Position numbers and translations under genes: made by a program | IMG/VR virus record: IMGVR_UViG_3300010885_031493 | Span: 1-45,623 of that record | Reading direction: 5' to 3' (one strand) | DNA: 45,623 bases | Source: a virus | The notes under the pieces: model-generated | What the model was told of the DNA's origin: nothing | The model's database searches: none | Seen by the model: the letters and a program-made list of their open reading frames with translations, nothing else | Shown: piece after piece, positions 1 through 6,745 of the stretch | How the letters are laid out: every line of letters begins with the position of its first letter | Position numbering within the stretch: position 1 is the stretch's first letter

Positions 1-13
1 AAATAATTTATAA

Positions 14-664
14 TTATCCGTTGATAACTTCTACGTTTCTCAGAGAAACAACAGGTCTGATTTCTTCAAACACATCAAACACATCAGAGTCAGCAGTTTG
101 ACTGTAAATCTTCATTTTGTCAATAGAACCCTTAGCAACGCTGAAAGAAGTTACAGCTTTGATGATTTTTTCTTTATCATCTTCGTCGATATCATCAGAA
201 CCATAGATTAATTCAGATAAGATTTCACCATATTTATCAACCATTTCACTATCGAAAGAGAAAGAAGTTTTTTCTTCAACGATTTCATCACCGAATTTCT
301 CAGTTAAAGAACCAGCTCTTGTCTCGTTAATAGTGATATAACGATCTGATGGTAAGTACATCGCCTGCGCTAAGTCTAAGTTTTCTTTAGCTTCCAACAT
401 AACAGAACCAGGATTAACACCAGTTTTGTCATATAACTTACTCCACTCCACCTTACCTATCTCCTTAATTTCATCAGAAATCATATCAGCTTCCGCCTTA
501 TCTCTTTTCATGTTTTCAGTTAATTCTGATAACTTTTTAATTTTATCAAAGAAACCCTCATCACTTACTTTAATACGTGTTTTCTGATCTTTATCCTTAG
601 TTTCCTTTGCTGGTGCAGTAGCTTTTGCTTTATTGAACAAGTTACCTTTAGTCTTAGTAGCCAT
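14..664 (-). CDS. Unknown 216-aa phage protein
   Basis: I do not recognise this protein. The first ~35 residues are rich in Lys, Ala and Thr and look disordered. Residues ~37-75 are charged and helical (FFDKIKKLSELTENMKRD), followed by a mixed body with an acidic patch (SDDIDEDDKEK). There is no signal peptide or membrane segment. It is read leftwards from the best match in the window to a Bacteroidetes housekeeping promoter (699-730), so early or abundant expression by the host polymerase is likely (inference). The next gene to the right points away from it. That the ORF is a real gene is well supported; its function is not. Confidence 0.8.
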   Translation of the reverse strand: MATKTKGNLFNKAKATAPAKETKDKDQKTRIKVSDEGFFDKIKKLSELTENMKRDKAEADMISDEIKEIGKVEWSKLYDKTGVNPGSVMLEAKENLDLAQAMYLPSDRYITINETRAGSLTEKFGDEIVEEKTSFSFDSEMVDKYGEILSELIYGSDDIDEDDKEKIIKAVTSFSVAKGSIDKMKIYSQTADSDVFDVFEEIRPVVSLRNVEVING

Positions 665-698
665 ATTAATCAGTTTTATGTTTGTTATTAATTGAATA

Positions 699-730
699 CA
701 AATATACTACTAAGTATCAAATCCACCAAA
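699..730 (-). promoter_or_regulatory. Bacteroidetes primary-sigma-like promoter
   Basis: Read on the minus strand this is TTTG, 20 nt, then TATATTTG. It matches the known Bacteroidetes consensus TTTG-N19/20-TAnnTTTG. It lies 35 nt upstream of the start of the 216-aa gene. Confidence 0.7.
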
Positions 731-780
731 TATACATGTTAAAATATTGCTAATATAAGTGTTAAATAAGTGTTAATGAT

Positions 781-792
781 TATTAATATATA
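781..792 (+). promoter_or_regulatory. TTTTAATATATA-type phage promoter motif
   Basis: TATTAATATATA, 6 nt before the start at 799. It is a variant of a motif that recurs at similar short distances from more than 15 starts in this window. Confidence 0.4.
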
Positions 793-798
793 CAATGT

Positions 799-1278
799 AT
801 GAGAAAATGTAAAAAAGCTAAAGAATTGAGTGATTTCTATCTCAAACCAGACGGCACTGTTAAATCTACCTACTGTAAATTTTGTTATAAGCAAATATAT
901 AAGCAAAATAAAGCGAATAAGGCGGAATACTATAAACAAAATAAAGAGGTATTTAAGAAGAGGTATAAGGAATACATCGAAGATAATCCAAGAGATGACT
1001 ATTTCAAAAAATATAGAGAAGATAATAAGGAAGAAATCAAAAAGAAATCAAAAGAATATAGAGATAATAATAAGGAAATAGTATCAACGCGAAAAACTGA
1101 ATATTGGAATAACCTAAGTGATGATAAAAAATCAGAACTGAGAGATAGGAAAAGAACTATGTACAATGATAACATCGAGGAGAATAGAAAGAAGAAAAGT
1201 AAATACCTGAGAAATAAGTTTGATAGTGATTCATTCTTTAAAATGAAATTCAATATTAGGACACTTATAAGAAGTTGA
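799..1278 (+). pseudogene. Truncated HNH homing endonuclease, catalytic end missing
   Basis: The N-terminus resembles phage HNH endonucleases that open with a Cys-pair zinc knuckle (CxKCKE...FY...CKxCH) and continue as a long Lys/Glu/Tyr helical repeat (NKEEIKKKSKEYRDNN). Here the first Cys pair is degraded (CKKAKE), while the second is kept (CKFC). The protein stops at FKMKFNIRTLIRS, which is where full-length relatives enter the HNH domain. No catalytic His/Asn residues are left in any frame before the next gene at 1321. It still has a promoter-like motif in front. It is probably a decayed element, although a DNA-binding remnant could still be made. Confidence 0.6.
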
Positions 1279-1290
1279 GGAAGGACATAT

Positions 1291-1302
1291 TTTTAATATA
1301 TA
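1291..1302 (+). promoter_or_regulatory. TTTTAATATATA phage promoter motif
   Basis: Exact TTTTAATATATA 18 nt before the start at 1321. Confidence 0.5.
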
Positions 1303-1320
1303 CTTAAAAATAATGATTTT

Positions 1321-1614
1321 ATGAAGATTTTAGAATTTTTAAAAGGTTTATTTAAAAAGAAATGTTGTGATGTATGCACCGGAACTTGTGTAAAGGAAGA
1401 ACCAAAACTTGAATTGTTTTGTGATGTATGCACCACCGCTCCTTTAACTAAGGTTGAAACTAAGGAAGGGTCCTTGTTCCTATCTTCTTTAGAAAGTCCA
1501 GTTATTGAACCAATGGTCGAAGAGCCAAAGGTTGAAACACCAGTTATCGAAGAACCAAAGGTGGCGACGGAACCTAAGACAAAGAAAAAGAAAACAAATA
1601 AACCAAAAAAATAA
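1321..1614 (+). CDS. Small Cys-motif protein with Pro/Glu/Lys tail
   Basis: 97 aa, function unknown. After a basic, amphipathic start (MKILEFLKGLFKKK) it holds two copies of a CDVCT motif (CCDVCTGTC and FCDVCTTAP) about 18 residues apart. The two copies are encoded by near-identical DNA (a shared 13-nt core), and they could form a small metal site. The C-terminal half is a repeated EEPKVETPVIEEPKVA linker ending in a Lys-rich tail. It has its own promoter motif upstream, and a bidirectional hairpin overlaps its stop codon. The arrangement (two Cys pairs plus a flexible tail) suggests an adaptor or nucleic-acid-binding peptide, but this is a guess. Confidence 0.65.
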   Translation: MKILEFLKGLFKKKCCDVCTGTCVKEEPKLELFCDVCTTAPLTKVETKEGSLFLSSLESPVIEPMVEEPKVETPVIEEPKVATEPKTKKKKTNKPKK

Positions 1615-1636
1615 ACCTTAGGTTTATTTTTTTTGG
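1603..1636. terminator. Bidirectional hairpin terminator
   Basis: A near-perfect palindrome: CCAAAAAAATAAACC, loop TTA, then GGTTTATTTTTTTTGG. It sits between two convergent genes (ending at 1614 and 1624), with an A/T tract on each side, so it can stop transcription in both directions. Confidence 0.8.
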
Positions 1637-2235
1637 TATATAGTATATTTAATTGTTAATGATGTGAAGAAACCATCATTATAATTATCAGATCTATCTA
1701 CGCGATTACCATCTAGTTTGCTTATCTTCTTTTCTATATTGTTAAAGTAGTCATCGCCCATTACGGCATAGAATTTAGAACCATCATCTTCCATATCACT
1801 ATCCTCATTTACATCCAATTCAATCTCGAACTCCATTTCATCATCATTTATTGATATATCAAGAGATGTTTCCTCTGGATATCTATCCAATAAGTCAATA
1901 ACAATATCATACAAATCTAATATATCAGGGAAGCCTGACATAAATACAATTGATTCTCTATATAAATCAAAGAAAGAATCCTTCAAACCATTATTATTTA
2001 TGTAGTCAGCAACTATTTTAGAATCATCATTCAGCTTGAATATGCCTTTAGCTTTATTAATCCTACTAGAAAGAAAGTCTGGTTTAATCTTATTAAAGAA
2101 ACTAGTTATTCTACCTCTCTCATCAGCGAGCTTAGGATGCCAATTAAAGTCGATAAAAGAAATGAAAGCAAGTCTTAATACTTCTTCTTCACTGACATCT
2201 TTTGTAACATCTTCAAATAGTTTTATATACTTCAT
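1624..2235 (-). CDS. Unknown protein with MKYIKLFED leader
   Basis: 203 aa. It begins MKYIKLFEDVTKDVSEEE, one of about ten proteins here with this leader. The body is unrelated to the others: a helical first half, then a very acidic stretch (ISINDDEMEFEIELDVNEDSDMEDD cut at ~130-155). The leader resembles the T4 capsid-targeting propeptide MKTYQEFIAE, and LFE fits the [LI]xE cleavage rule of the T4 gp21 prohead protease (family knowledge). Packaging into the head is therefore inferred. It overlaps the upstream gene (2232-2669) by 4 nt and shares its promoter. Confidence 0.75.
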   Translation of the reverse strand: MKYIKLFEDVTKDVSEEEVLRLAFISFIDFNWHPKLADERGRITSFFNKIKPDFLSSRINKAKGIFKLNDDSKIVADYINNNGLKDSFFDLYRESIVFMSGFPDILDLYDIVIDLLDRYPEETSLDISINDDEMEFEIELDVNEDSDMEDDGSKFYAVMGDDYFNNIEKKISKLDGNRVDRSDNYNDGFFTSLTIKYTIYQKK

Positions 2236-2669
2236 ATTTTTTCAAAGTTTATTTTTAGGTTAGTAGAATTAATTAGACTGGTTCTTGATTTATAAAACTT
2301 TTGAGACTCTATCTTATACCCAAATGACTTCATTCTTCTTTCAGCGGTGTATATATCAATATTTTCAAGTGCGTCTCTGTGATAGGTATCATTATTCTCA
2401 TCTTTTATTGATATTATTACTTCAATAGACTTTTTTCCACTTTGAAATTCTTTTCCACTTCCTTTGTATCTTTCTGGATAATATCTAAGTGGTATTATTG
2501 GCATTATACTAACGTTATTGTGTATAATAGGAAAATAAAGATACGTTATTTTGATATTATACATCATATCGATGATGTCCATAAAGGAGTCTTCGATATC
2601 TAGTTTTTCAATGCCCCAGGCATCTTCTAGTGGGTTATCAATATCTTCAAATAGTTTTATATACTTCAT
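2232..2669 (-). CDS. Unknown protein with MKYIKLFED leader
   Basis: 145 aa. Its first nine residues, MKYIKLFED, are identical to those of the next gene downstream (1624-2235), but the rest differs: a hydrophobic beta-rich middle (ITYLYFPIIHNNVSIMPIIPLRYYP) and a charged C-terminus. The start follows a TTTTTTTATATATA motif by 4 nt. It is the first gene of a two-gene unit with a 4-nt overlap. Function is unknown; the leader suggests a head-packaged protein that is cleaved during maturation (inference). Confidence 0.75.
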   Translation of the reverse strand: MKYIKLFEDIDNPLEDAWGIEKLDIEDSFMDIIDMMYNIKITYLYFPIIHNNVSIMPIIPLRYYPERYKGSGKEFQSGKKSIEVIISIKDENNDTYHRDALENIDIYTAERRMKSFGYKIESQKFYKSRTSLINSTNLKINFEKI

Positions 2670-2673
2670 ATTG

Positions 2674-2687
2674 TATATATAAAAAAA
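2674..2687 (-). promoter_or_regulatory. Phage promoter motif sharing a T-tract with a terminator
   Basis: On the minus strand: TTTTTTTATATATA, 4 nt before the ATG at 2669. The T-tract is also the tail of the hairpin at 2686-2710. Confidence 0.5.
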
Positions 2688-2710
2688 CCCATCATTAAAA
2701 TTGATGGGTT
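2686..2710 (-). terminator. Hairpin terminator after the 70-aa gene
   Basis: On the minus strand: AACCCATCA, loop ATTTTAA, TGATGGGTT, then a run of T. It lies just after the stop of the gene ending at 2717. Confidence 0.75.
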
Positions 2711-2716
2711 GATTTC

Positions 2717-2929
2717 TTATAATAGTTTATTTAAACTATCTTCTCGCTTTGTAATTATAATACCATAGTTTCTTAGAGTATTCTTAATTATCTCTCTATT
2801 TTCATAATCACCATTGCTTGCTAGCAACTTAATTAGTTGTAGGACGGTATCTCTTTTAGATTCGTCTAATTCCCAGATTTTGTTCAAATCTAATTGATAC
2901 TCTTCTCTTTTCGTTGGCTTCATTACCAT
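2717..2929 (-). CDS. Small helical protein, degenerate C-terminal tag
   Basis: 70 aa, unknown, almost entirely helical and charged. The C-terminus TKREDSLNKLL resembles the RDxKIxKIL tail shared by many small proteins in the window. Starts at M1 (MVM) or M3 are both possible. A clear hairpin terminator follows. The upstream 2930-3012 holds only AT-rich spacer. Confidence 0.65.
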   Translation of the reverse strand: MVMKPTKREEYQLDLNKIWELDESKRDTVLQLIKLLASNGDYENREIIKNTLRNYGIIITKREDSLNKLL

Positions 2930-3012
2930 TTCTGATTCACCGGGATAATATATGATTACCGAATAAGTTTATTTGTATAAAAATCATTTATTTATTTTAA
3001 TATATAGTATAG

Positions 3013-3273
3013 GTATTTGATGGTTGTAAAAATGAAAGATTTTTACCATTTGATTTCTATCTATATGATAAAAATCTGATTATAGAATTTGATGGTAGAC
3101 AACACTTTGAACCAGTACAAAGGTTTGGTGGTGAAGAGGGTCTTGAGAAAACTAAAATAAATGATAACATCAAGAATCAATATTGTATTGATAATGATAT
3201 TAAATTAATAAGAATAAGTTATAGAGAATGTATTGAAAAGGTTTTAGATAGTTATTTTAGCCTCAATGAATAG
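3013..3273 (+). pseudogene. C-terminal fragment of a Vsr-like homing endonuclease
   Basis: The open frame has no start codon and reads FDFYLYDKNLIIEFDGRQHF, then RFGGEE and IDNDIKLIRISYRE. This is the complete C-terminal nuclease module seen in the intact endonucleases at 16335 and 18150 (D...IEFDGxQHY...FGGE). The zinc-ribbon repeats that normally precede it are missing, and a TAG lies immediately upstream in frame. The fragment ends inside a 22-bp tandem duplication next to the acetyltransferase gene. It fills the otherwise gene-free stretch 2930-3273. Confidence 0.75.
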
Positions 3274-3300
3274 TTATTTTAGCCTCAATGAATAGTTATT
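3249..3300. repeat. 22-bp tandem duplication with a partial third copy
   Basis: TAGTTATTTTAGCCTCAATGAA at 3249-3270 is repeated exactly at 3271-3292, with 8 nt of a third copy following. One copy encodes the end of the acetyltransferase (minus strand), and the other encodes the end of the endonuclease fragment (plus strand). It looks like a duplication made when the fragment inserted or was deleted. Confidence 0.85.
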
Positions 3301-3627
3301 ATATTCATCTTTTACACCATTTAATTTAAATCCAAATGATTTATATAGATTATTAGCTACTGTATTTTCGACTTCAGTTGACAACCCGATCTCATCAAGT
3401 CCTTTTGATTTAGCCTTTTCAATTGCAAACTCAATTAATTTCTTACCATATTTTTTACCTCTATACTTTTCTAGAACAGTAACACTAAATATATTAGCAG
3501 TATTATCCGAACTATAGCATAGAAGTAGGCTACCCACTTGATGATTAGACTCATTAATAAAAATTAACTCACTATCTAATGGACAGATTCCCAATGATAC
3601 TTCTTTCAGTTCTGTAAATTTATTCAT
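3274..3627 (-). CDS. GNAT-family N-acetyltransferase
   Basis: 117 aa, typical of a minimal GNAT fold. The central acetyl-CoA loop is visible as VLEKYRGKKYGKKLIEFAIEKAK (the RGxxxGxxL pattern, ~54-75). It is followed by the beta-strand and helix LSTEVENTVANNLYKSFGF, which is the usual substrate-side signature (N..A..LY...GF). The family transfers acetyl groups from acetyl-CoA to amines on proteins, tRNA, antibiotics or metabolites; the substrate cannot be told here. The start follows the phage-type promoter motif closely. The last codons are in the 22-bp duplication, so the original C-terminus may have been preserved by that event. Confidence 0.85.
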   Translation of the reverse strand: MNKFTELKEVSLGICPLDSELIFINESNHQVGSLLLCYSSDNTANIFSVTVLEKYRGKKYGKKLIEFAIEKAKSKGLDEIGLSTEVENTVANNLYKSFGFKLNGVKDEYNNYSLRLK

Positions 3628-3632
3628 ATACT

Positions 3633-3646
3633 ATATATATAAAAAA
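3633..3646 (-). promoter_or_regulatory. Phage promoter motif after a weak hairpin
   Basis: On the minus strand: TTTTTTATATATAT, 5 nt before the start at 3627. Just upstream lies AAAAAAG, an 8-nt loop, then CTTTTTT (3641-3662), a weak hairpin whose T-run runs into the promoter. Confidence 0.45.
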
Positions 3647-3667
3647 GTATTTCCTCTTTTTTAAAGG

Positions 3668-4402
3668 TTAATAGGTATAACCTATACCAACAGAGAAGTT
3701 TGTGTTAATATTCTTAGTGTTTGCGAATGCGTAAGACTCATAGCTTTTAACAAGAGCTATATTGAGTGATACCTTCTTATCCATCATATATGATAGCTTT
3801 GCATTATAACTATAATTATAGTTACTAATATCACCTAAAGCTGGTTGATAATACATTTCAATGAAATATTTAATATTACTTAATTCACCCATTAATTGCA
3901 GACGAGTACTACTTCTTATAAATTCTCTATTTATAGTAGAATCCTTATTATACTCGGTCTTTGTGTATAACACTGCATCAGATAAGGTAGCTTTGAATTT
4001 ACTTCCTTTGTAGATAAACATTCCGGCACCTATTCCTTCTTCAATTCTATAATTAACTCTACGAGACCATAAATATGATAGTTGTGTATAATTAAAAACG
4101 GTGAACTTCTTATAAACTAATCTTGGTTGTAGTCGGTAGATAACATCATTCGTAACTGGCGAACCGCTCTTTATTAGTGCAGTATATTTAATCTGGTTTG
4201 ATATATCAAAGTGTTTATAGCTATTGTCGTGAAATAAAACTGTGTTGATAATATGTTGTTCAACATCATTCACATTAAGATAGGTATAGGCAATTGAGCC
4301 CATGCCACTATGTTTCCAGTTTTTTGAGTAGATAAATGTAGTATCTTGTGAATAGGCTGTAAATCCTATTAATATTAATAAAGCTAAGATTATTCTTTTC
4401 AT
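3668..4402 (-). CDS. Outer-membrane beta-barrel protein, DUF481/YdiY-like
   Basis: 244 aa with a clear signal peptide (MKRIILALLILIGFTAYS, cleaved before QD, a Bacteroidetes-style site). The mature part is an array of alternating amphipathic strands ending in the aromatic-rich SVGIGYTY that outer-membrane barrels use for assembly. The overall layout (YRLQPRLVYKKF, REEGIGAG-like turn, LMGELSNIKYFIEMYYQP, KVSLNIALVKSYES) resembles the DUF481 salt-induced outer-membrane family. It would be exported to the host outer membrane. A phage-encoded barrel suggests alteration of the infected cell surface, for example receptor masking (inference). A TATATTTG element lies 5 nt upstream. Confidence 0.75.
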   Translation of the reverse strand: MKRIILALLILIGFTAYSQDTTFIYSKNWKHSGMGSIAYTYLNVNDVEQHIINTVLFHDNSYKHFDISNQIKYTALIKSGSPVTNDVIYRLQPRLVYKKFTVFNYTQLSYLWSRRVNYRIEEGIGAGMFIYKGSKFKATLSDAVLYTKTEYNKDSTINREFIRSSTRLQLMGELSNIKYFIEMYYQPALGDISNYNYSYNAKLSYMMDKKVSLNIALVKSYESYAFANTKNINTNFSVGIGYTY

Positions 4403-4406
4403 ACTA

Positions 4407-4414
4407 CAAATATA
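4407..4414 (-). promoter_or_regulatory. TATATTTG -7-like element
   Basis: TATATTTG on the minus strand just before the beta-barrel gene. It matches the -7 half of the Bacteroidetes promoter, but I see no good TTTG 19-20 nt upstream. Confidence 0.35.
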
Positions 4415-4419
4415 AGGAA

Positions 4420-4899
4420 TTAACCCAATATTTTACTGATTTTGATATCTCTTAACTCATCCTTCTCATAGAAGGATGCGGCATTCTGCATTCTAAACTC
4501 TTCAAAAAATTTGTTAAATTTACGACACCAATATCGGGTATAACATCCTAATAAAAATGGGCTGAATAGATACTCACCATTTAACATGCGAACTGATCTA
4601 CATTTGCTAATCCAACTAACTCTCTTTGAGAAGGCGGTTGCTTCTAAGAAGATTACTACCTCATCTCTTTTATCATAATCCCATTTACCTTTAACATATA
4701 AAGACTTACGAACAAAGTAGAATATTGCTGATTCACTCGGATTCTTATCATCAAGTGTTGTGCAATAAGATTCATTTTTAAGAAAATTGTAGGTTTCTTT
4801 ACAACTTCGGTAGGATTTGAAGCTCAAAGTGAATTCCAGTAGCTCCAGTAATAGGATCATAAGTGTTAGCATTAGTATTATAATTAAAATTTTTATCAT
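4420..4899 (-). CDS. Membrane-anchored small protein with RDxKIxKIL tail
   Basis: 159 aa. One N-terminal membrane helix (residues ~2-24, MIKILIIILMLTLMILLLE), then a soluble Cys-containing domain. It ends DELRDIKISKILG, the tail motif shared across this operon. It overlaps the upstream gene by 4 nt. Function is unknown. The single anchor suggests the soluble part works at the inner membrane. Confidence 0.7.
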   Translation of the reverse strand: MIKILIIILMLTLMILLLELLEFTLSFKSYRSCKETYNFLKNESYCTTLDDKNPSESAIFYFVRKSLYVKGKWDYDKRDEVVIFLEATAFSKRVSWISKCRSVRMLNGEYLFSPFLLGCYTRYWCRKFNKFFEEFRMQNAASFYEKDELRDIKISKILG

Positions 4900-5222
4900 T
4901 TTAAAATCTTTTTGATATTTATATCTCTCATCACTGAGAGTAAAAAGTTCTTCATTTCCTCTGATATTTCTTCTGCATGATCCGGTCCAACCACATCAAT
5001 ATTGATAATGAGTGCCCTATCAGCATAATCAAAGTAGAACCCGAACCAAAGGTTAAGGTCATATAATACTGCAGGGTCTGAATGATTTTCCGCAAATTCG
5101 TTCATATTATCAGTAAATTCAAATGTATAATTATTTGGATTTATCATAATATCCTTGACTATGATTGTATAGTCAAAGTAGTTAATCTTCTTTCCATGTA
5201 ACCTTTTTATTATACAATACAT
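4896..5222 (-). CDS. Small acidic protein with RDxKIxKIL tail
   Basis: 108 aa, unknown. It starts MYCIIKRL and ends SVMRDINIKKILK. A beta-rich middle (ALIINIDVVG) precedes a helix that carries the tail. The next gene upstream also begins MYC, suggesting the two are distant paralogues. The two abut (5222/5223), and it overlaps the downstream gene by 4 nt. Confidence 0.7.
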   Translation of the reverse strand: MYCIIKRLHGKKINYFDYTIIVKDIMINPNNYTFEFTDNMNEFAENHSDPAVLYDLNLWFGFYFDYADRALIINIDVVGPDHAEEISEEMKNFLLSVMRDINIKKILK

Positions 5223-5543
5223 TTATAGTTTAAATTTTTTTAACCAGTCTAACCAAGACCTATCTTCTGGTTCTAAGATTTTATTGATCTTATCATCACG
5301 TAACCTACTCTTAACCAGTGCAAATATACCGACAGACATATCAGTTTTTTCAAAATCAACATCGAATACGGCGGTCACCATATCGTTCATGAAGTCTTCG
5401 CGGATAATTGCATACCCCTTTGTCTTTAGATTAGACATATCACCACATTTTGTGAACCTGCCACATGCTTGTTCATATGATAGGTTCATCTCGTCTATCT
5501 CAACATCACCATCTTTTCTAAAGTAAGTAACTAAGCAATACAT
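5223..5543 (-). CDS. Small protein, RDxKIxKIL tag followed by an extension
   Basis: 106 aa, unknown. It begins MYCLVTYFRKDGDVEIDEMNL. Near the end it carries SRLRDDKINKILEPEDRSW and a further ~12 residues (LDWLKKFKL), so here the motif is not the extreme C-terminus. It overlaps the end of the dephospho-CoA kinase gene by 13 nt. Confidence 0.7.
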   Translation of the reverse strand: MYCLVTYFRKDGDVEIDEMNLSYEQACGRFTKCGDMSNLKTKGYAIIREDFMNDMVTAVFDVDFEKTDMSVGIFALVKSRLRDDKINKILEPEDRSWLDWLKKFKL

Positions 5544-6094
5544 GTATTTATAAATTTTATCTGTTCTATTAAATCTCTACCATCATTAATGATAACATAG
5601 TCACAACAGTGCATTTTAGCGCCATCAGACATTTGGTTCTTCATTCGTTTTAGTATGTCATACTTCGTACCACCTCTATCAATAGCCCTTTGTAGTCTTA
5701 ATTCTTTTGGTGCGGTTACACCTATTAAAACATCAACCATTATCTTACATTCTACAATTATGGCAGACTCTTTTATTACATAAGCTGCATTAGATGCCTT
5801 GTGAAAGTCTTCGAACTTTTTTAGTACGATTGGATGCACAATACTATTCAGCTTATTCAATTTTGCTTTGTCTTTAAAAACAATGTTAGATAAGTACATT
5901 GAATCCAATTTACCATCACAATATGCGTACTCACCAAAGTAATTTTTTATTTGCTTTATAACCGATTCATCGGTATTAACAATTATCTTAGCTTCATTGT
6001 CAGTGTTGAACACTGGTATATTGTACATCTCACTGAATAGATTACAAACATACGTCTTACCTGACCCTATGTTACCCGTTATACCCACTCTCAT
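5531..6094 (-). CDS. coaE: Dephospho-CoA kinase-like P-loop kinase
   Basis: 187 aa, near the usual ~200 aa. The P-loop GITGNIGSGKT lies at residues ~4-14. VFNTDNEAK sits where CoaE has its substrate-binding VxDADxxA strand, and SIVHPIV matches the CoaE IxHPxV motif. The C-terminus has the YVIINDG strand (CoaE VIxNxG). CoaE phosphorylates the ribose 3'-OH of dephospho-CoA to finish coenzyme A synthesis in the cytoplasm. Some phage homologues may act on nucleotides instead, which cannot be excluded. It lies inside the operon of tagged small genes with 4-13 nt overlaps. Confidence 0.8.
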   Translation of the reverse strand: MRVGITGNIGSGKTYVCNLFSEMYNIPVFNTDNEAKIIVNTDESVIKQIKNYFGEYAYCDGKLDSMYLSNIVFKDKAKLNKLNSIVHPIVLKKFEDFHKASNAAYVIKESAIIVECKIMVDVLIGVTAPKELRLQRAIDRGGTKYDILKRMKNQMSDGAKMHCCDYVIINDGRDLIEQIKFINTCIA

Positions 6095-6300
6095 TTTAAT
6101 ATCTGTTTAATTTTATCATTTCTCGTATAGTCTTCTATCTCGATTAGTATAATGTTACCTAGAAAGCCACCATCATACGGATCTCCACTTATTTTATCTC
6201 TAGTCCACCTAAATACAACACTTCTTCCCATATCAAATATTTCGCGATAATAATACCAAATACCTCCTCGCCATTCCCTATACCATTTATACTTTCTCAT
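6091..6300 (-). CDS. Small aromatic protein with RxDKIxxIL tail
   Basis: 69 aa, unknown. The first half is unusually rich in Trp, Tyr and Arg (KWYREWRGGIWYYYREIF). The C-terminus is YTRNDKIKQILK, the operon-wide tail. It overlaps coaE by 4 nt, implying translational coupling. Confidence 0.65.
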   Translation of the reverse strand: MRKYKWYREWRGGIWYYYREIFDMGRSVVFRWTRDKISGDPYDGGFLGNIILIEIEDYTRNDKIKQILK

Positions 6301-6302
6301 AA

Positions 6303-6533
6303 TTACATATCTGAAGTGTTAACATCATAGTAGCCGTCTCTTTTTCTTGACTCATAACAATCATCACTAGATTCTTTACACTGATAGGGTCTAGAATCTC
6401 TTTCTTTTCTCCACTTCTCCATCTCATCATTCTCCTTATCCATTTCATCACCAATGTTATATGCCAACCAAATACCACCAATTAATAGTGTTATTCCACC
6501 TAACCACCACAATGCTGTGTTAATATTTTCCAT
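6303..6533 (-). CDS. Small single-pass membrane protein
   Basis: 76 aa. One N-terminal membrane helix (ALWWLGGITLLIGGIWLAYNIG, ~7-28), then a highly charged cytoplasmic-looking tail with two Cys (YQCKESSDDCYES). It lacks the RDxKI tail of its neighbours. It overlaps the upstream gene by one base. Function is unknown; size and topology resemble small phage membrane effectors. Confidence 0.65.
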   Translation of the reverse strand: MENINTALWWLGGITLLIGGIWLAYNIGDEMDKENDEMEKWRKERDSRPYQCKESSDDCYESRKRDGYYDVNTSDM

Positions 6534-6745
6534 TAGTCTAACAATATTTTAATCTTTATATCTCTGAATTCTTCTAAAGTTATAAAACTACTTTTTGGAA
6601 ACCAAACAGTATGTCCATTAAATTCAATATAGATAGTTTTATATTCATCTTCCCATTCAATATCACCAACCACTTCATAAACTTTTCCGATTGTCAATGA
6701 CATAGAAAGTGTCTCATTGCTTATACAGACTAAGAACTGACTCAT
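6533..6745 (-). CDS. Small SH3-like beta protein with RDxKIxxLL tail
   Basis: 70 aa. The pattern FLVCISN...LTIGKVYEVVGD...IEFNGHTVWFPKSSF looks like the short phage proteins with an SH3-like barrel (hydrophobic strand, GKxYEV, then a W-F-P turn). It ends LEEFRDIKIKILLD. Start and stop overlap both neighbours by 1 nt. The fold guess is from pattern only. Confidence 0.65.
   Translation of the reverse strand: MSQFLVCISNETLSMSLTIGKVYEVVGDIEWEDEYKTIYIEFNGHTVWFPKSSFITLEEFRDIKIKILLD

Noticed and set aside
739-1253. Minus-strand hydrophobic open frames opposite the HNH remnant
   Set aside because: The antisense of a Lys/Glu-rich repeat reads as Phe/Leu/Ser and mimics membrane helices; no promoter or start context.
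1343-1437. Repeated GTGATGTATGCACC as a regulatory repeat
   Set aside because: Both copies are in frame and encode the same CDVCT motif, so a coding explanation is enough.
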